Source: Prevotellaceae bacterium
Lineage (GTDB): Bacteria > Bacteroidota > Bacteroidia > Bacteroidales > Paludibacteraceae
Reading direction: 5' to 3'
DNA: 7,347 bases
Assembly (NCBI GenBank): GCA_031290375.1
Contig: JAITNR010000024.1
Location: 1-7,347 of the forward strand
Part shown: piece by piece, positions 5,940-7,347 of the stretch
Layout of the letters: every line of letters starts with the position of its first letter
Numbering within the stretch: the stretch's first letter is position 1
Notes under the pieces: model-generated
The model's input: only the letters and a program-made list of their open reading frames with translations
Database searches by the model: none
What the model was told of the DNA's origin: nothing
Translations under genes and position numbers: made by a program

Positions 5940-7061
5940 ATGATAGAGCAGGAAATATATCATCACCCCGAGGAAAACAAAGAGTATCAGGGGCTTAAAA
6001 TTCAGCGTGCGATTAAATACAATCCGCCTGTGGTCAATCCATATTTGAAAAAAACCAAATCCCGTCCCGTTTTGACCGTTGAAGACTATGTTAATGGAAT
6101 TTTATCAGGCAATATATCCGTTTTGAGTCAGGCTGTTACTTTGGTAGAAAGTTCTGCCAAGTCGCACTATTTTTTAGCTCAGCAGGTGATAGAAAAGTGT
6201 TTGCCCCATTCGGGCAAATCGTTTAGAGTAGGAATAACAGGCGTGCCCGGAGCAGGCAAAAGCACTTTTATAGATGCCCTTGGAATGGATATTGTGAATA
6301 ACGGCAAAAAACTTGCCGTTCTGGCAGTTGACCCAAGCAGTGAGCGTTCCAAAGGCAGTATTTTGGGCGACAAAACGAGGATGGAAATGTTGGCTGTTTC
6401 ACCAAATGCGTTTGTGCGTCCCTCTCCGTCAGCCGGTTCGCTGGGCGGCGTGGCTCGCAAGACGCGGGAGACCATTATTTTGTGCGAAGCAGCAGGCTTT
6501 GACGTGATTTTTGTTGAAACTGTCGGAGTAGGACAATCCGAAACGGCTGTTCACGGTATGGTGGATTTTTTCCTGCTGATACAACTCTCAGGCACAGGCG
6601 ACGAACTTCAAGGCATCAAGCGCGGCATAATGGAAATGGCTGACGGTATCGCCATCAACAAGGCAGACGGCAACAACATCGAAAAGGCAAACATTGCCAA
6701 AAATCAGTTTAAGAATGCTTTGCACCTTTTCCCGATGCCTCCGTCGGGCTGGTCGCCTCAGGTGCAGACCTGTTCCGCGATTGAGCACATTGACATTGAT
6801 AAAGTCTGGCAAATGATAGAAGATTACAATGATTTTACAAAAAAAAATAATTATTTTCATAAAAAACGGCAATTGCAATCAAAATATTGGATGTATGAAA
6901 CAATAGACGGTGCACTTAAAAACAGTTTTTATAAAAATCCTGAAATAGAAAAACTGCTCGAAGAGACCGAAAACAAATTAAATAACAATCAAATCACCCC
7001 ATTTGCAGCCGCAAATCAACTGATGGAACTTTATAACAAATGCTTCGCCGAGAAAAGATAA
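5940..7061 (+). CDS. meaB: methylmalonyl-CoA mutase-associated GTPase MeaB (ArgK family)
   Basis: MeaB is a G3E-type P-loop GTPase that escorts adenosylcobalamin-dependent methylmalonyl-CoA mutase, gating cofactor loading and protecting the mutase from inactivation. The 373 residues show the Walker A loop GVPGAGKST (101-109), DPSSERSKGSILGDKTRM (131-148) with the Mg/switch I residues, the switch region FVETVGVGQSE (191-201) and the base-specificity motif NKAD (240-243). RPSPSAGSLGGVARKTRE (160-177) is a family hallmark. The N-terminal 45 residues are a polar extension ending VNPYLKKTK, which I recognise from Bacteroidales homologues. The helical C-terminus (about 300-373) is the dimerisation arm. 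The ATG at 5940 is the first in-frame start behind the promoter-like TAATTTTG. The mutase genes mutA/mutB are not in the window. It implies a B12-dependent succinate/propionate route in the organism. Confidence 0.96.
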   Translation: MIEQEIYHHPEENKEYQGLKIQRAIKYNPPVVNPYLKKTKSRPVLTVEDYVNGILSGNISVLSQAVTLVESSAKSHYFLAQQVIEKCLPHSGKSFRVGITGVPGAGKSTFIDALGMDIVNNGKKLAVLAVDPSSERSKGSILGDKTRMEMLAVSPNAFVRPSPSAGSLGGVARKTRETIILCEAAGFDVIFVETVGVGQSETAVHGMVDFFLLIQLSGTGDELQGIKRGIMEMADGIAINKADGNNIEKANIAKNQFKNALHLFPMPPSGWSPQVQTCSAIEHIDIDKVWQMIEDYNDFTKKNNYFHKKRQLQSKYWMYETIDGALKNSFYKNPEIEKLLEETENKLNNNQITPFAAANQLMELYNKCFAEKR

Positions 7062-7347
7062 ATGCTCCGCAATAAAAAAGGTAAACCATCTTTTTCTCTT
7101 TCCCATTTTTTCAGTTTCGGTAGCTATCAATTGTAAATTGAGGCTTACCAATTCACGATTGTTGGTAGACAATTCGTGCTTACTCCTGACTTCGACGGTC
7201 AAAAATCACAAAGCACTATTACTCAACGACTTACCAAAACAGCGAGCCACTACACTTTTTAATTTTCGAGTAATTGATAAGGCACTAAACTTCGGTGTTT
7301 TTTCATTGCTTGATATATTGTTTGTGTGTCTTTTGACGTTTTGGCAG
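7062..7347. other. right-edge region without a convincing gene
   Basis: Nothing in these 286 bases looks like a well-supported gene in either orientation. There is a T/C-rich stretch (7089-7112), a small palindrome TCAATT-GTA-AATTGA (7127-7141) and two overlapping hairpins (7146-7178). The minus strand has an open frame running in from the right edge to a TAA at 7259 (29 codons, ending LVPYQLLEN). It could be the C-terminus of a gene outside the window but is too short to judge. Confidence 0.5.
7146..7178. repeat. two overlapping, mutually exclusive inverted repeats
   Basis: TACCAA (7146-7151) pairs with TTGGTA (7162-7167) around a 10-base loop. CACGATTG (7154-7161) pairs with CAATTCGTG (7170-7178) with one bulged T and an 8-base loop. 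The two stems share bases, so only one can form at a time. They lie about 85 bases after the meaB stop. Neither is followed by a clear U-tract on the plus strand, so a terminator role for meaB is not supported. Confidence 0.45.

Noticed and set aside
7062..7136. 24-codon plus-strand frame starting directly after the meaB stop
   Set aside because: It is very short, has no family resemblance, and its composition reflects a T/C-rich stretch.
6978..7202. 74-codon minus-strand open frame overlapping the meaB 3' end
   Set aside because: It needs a TTG start, more than a third of it is antisense to a well-conserved gene, and the protein shows no recognisable domain.
7259..7347. Minus-strand frame entering from the right edge, ending LVPYQLLEN and a TAA
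   Set aside because: Twenty-nine codons without a stop is not significant and no family was recognised. It could be a gene C-terminus, but that cannot be supported from this window.

Overview
The window looks like a piece of a Bacteroidota chromosome, most likely order Bacteroidales. The MeaB, DUF1015 and DUF2007 proteins read like Bacteroidales family members. Intergenic DNA is AT-rich, starts lack clear Shine-Dalgarno sequences, and TAnnTTTG-type -7 promoter elements sit upstream of pepD, the DUF1015 gene and meaB. Assignment below order level is not possible from the sequence alone.

Layout: 1-202 is an AT-rich non-coding tail behind purD, with a tandem heptad repeat and a 12-bp perfect inverted repeat. 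Five genes then lie on the minus strand. In transcription order they are pepD (5796-4351, Xaa-His dipeptidase), an rluD-type pseudouridine synthase (4297-3242), a DUF1015 protein (3114-1870), a small DUF2007 protein (1756-1532) and purD (1450-203, GAR synthetase). Their gaps are 53, 127, 113 and 81 bp. A 143-bp divergent intergenic region (5797-5939) separates pepD from meaB (5940-7061, plus strand), the GTPase chaperone of B12-dependent methylmalonyl-CoA mutase. The right edge (7062-7347) has no convincing gene but holds two overlapping inverted repeats.

The genes do not form an obvious pathway. They are mostly housekeeping functions: peptide turnover, rRNA modification, purine synthesis and B12-dependent propionate/succinate metabolism. 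The minus-strand genes could be one long transcript or several shorter ones. The promoter-like element in front of the DUF1015 gene favours at least two units (pepD-rluD and DUF1015-DUF2007-purD).

I found no mobile element with a transposase, no CRISPR array, no tRNA or rRNA and no defence system. The points most worth a second look are in the intergenic DNA and in one unsolved family. They are an 85-bp imperfect palindromic repeat between the DUF1015 and DUF2007 genes; matching three-unit heptad repeats immediately after the stop codons of both purD and pepD; an inverted partial copy of the pepD 3' end next to purD; a PurD that reads as Firmicutes-like rather than Bacteroides-like; and a DUF1015 protein whose DGHHR motif suggests a ParB/SerK-like fold.
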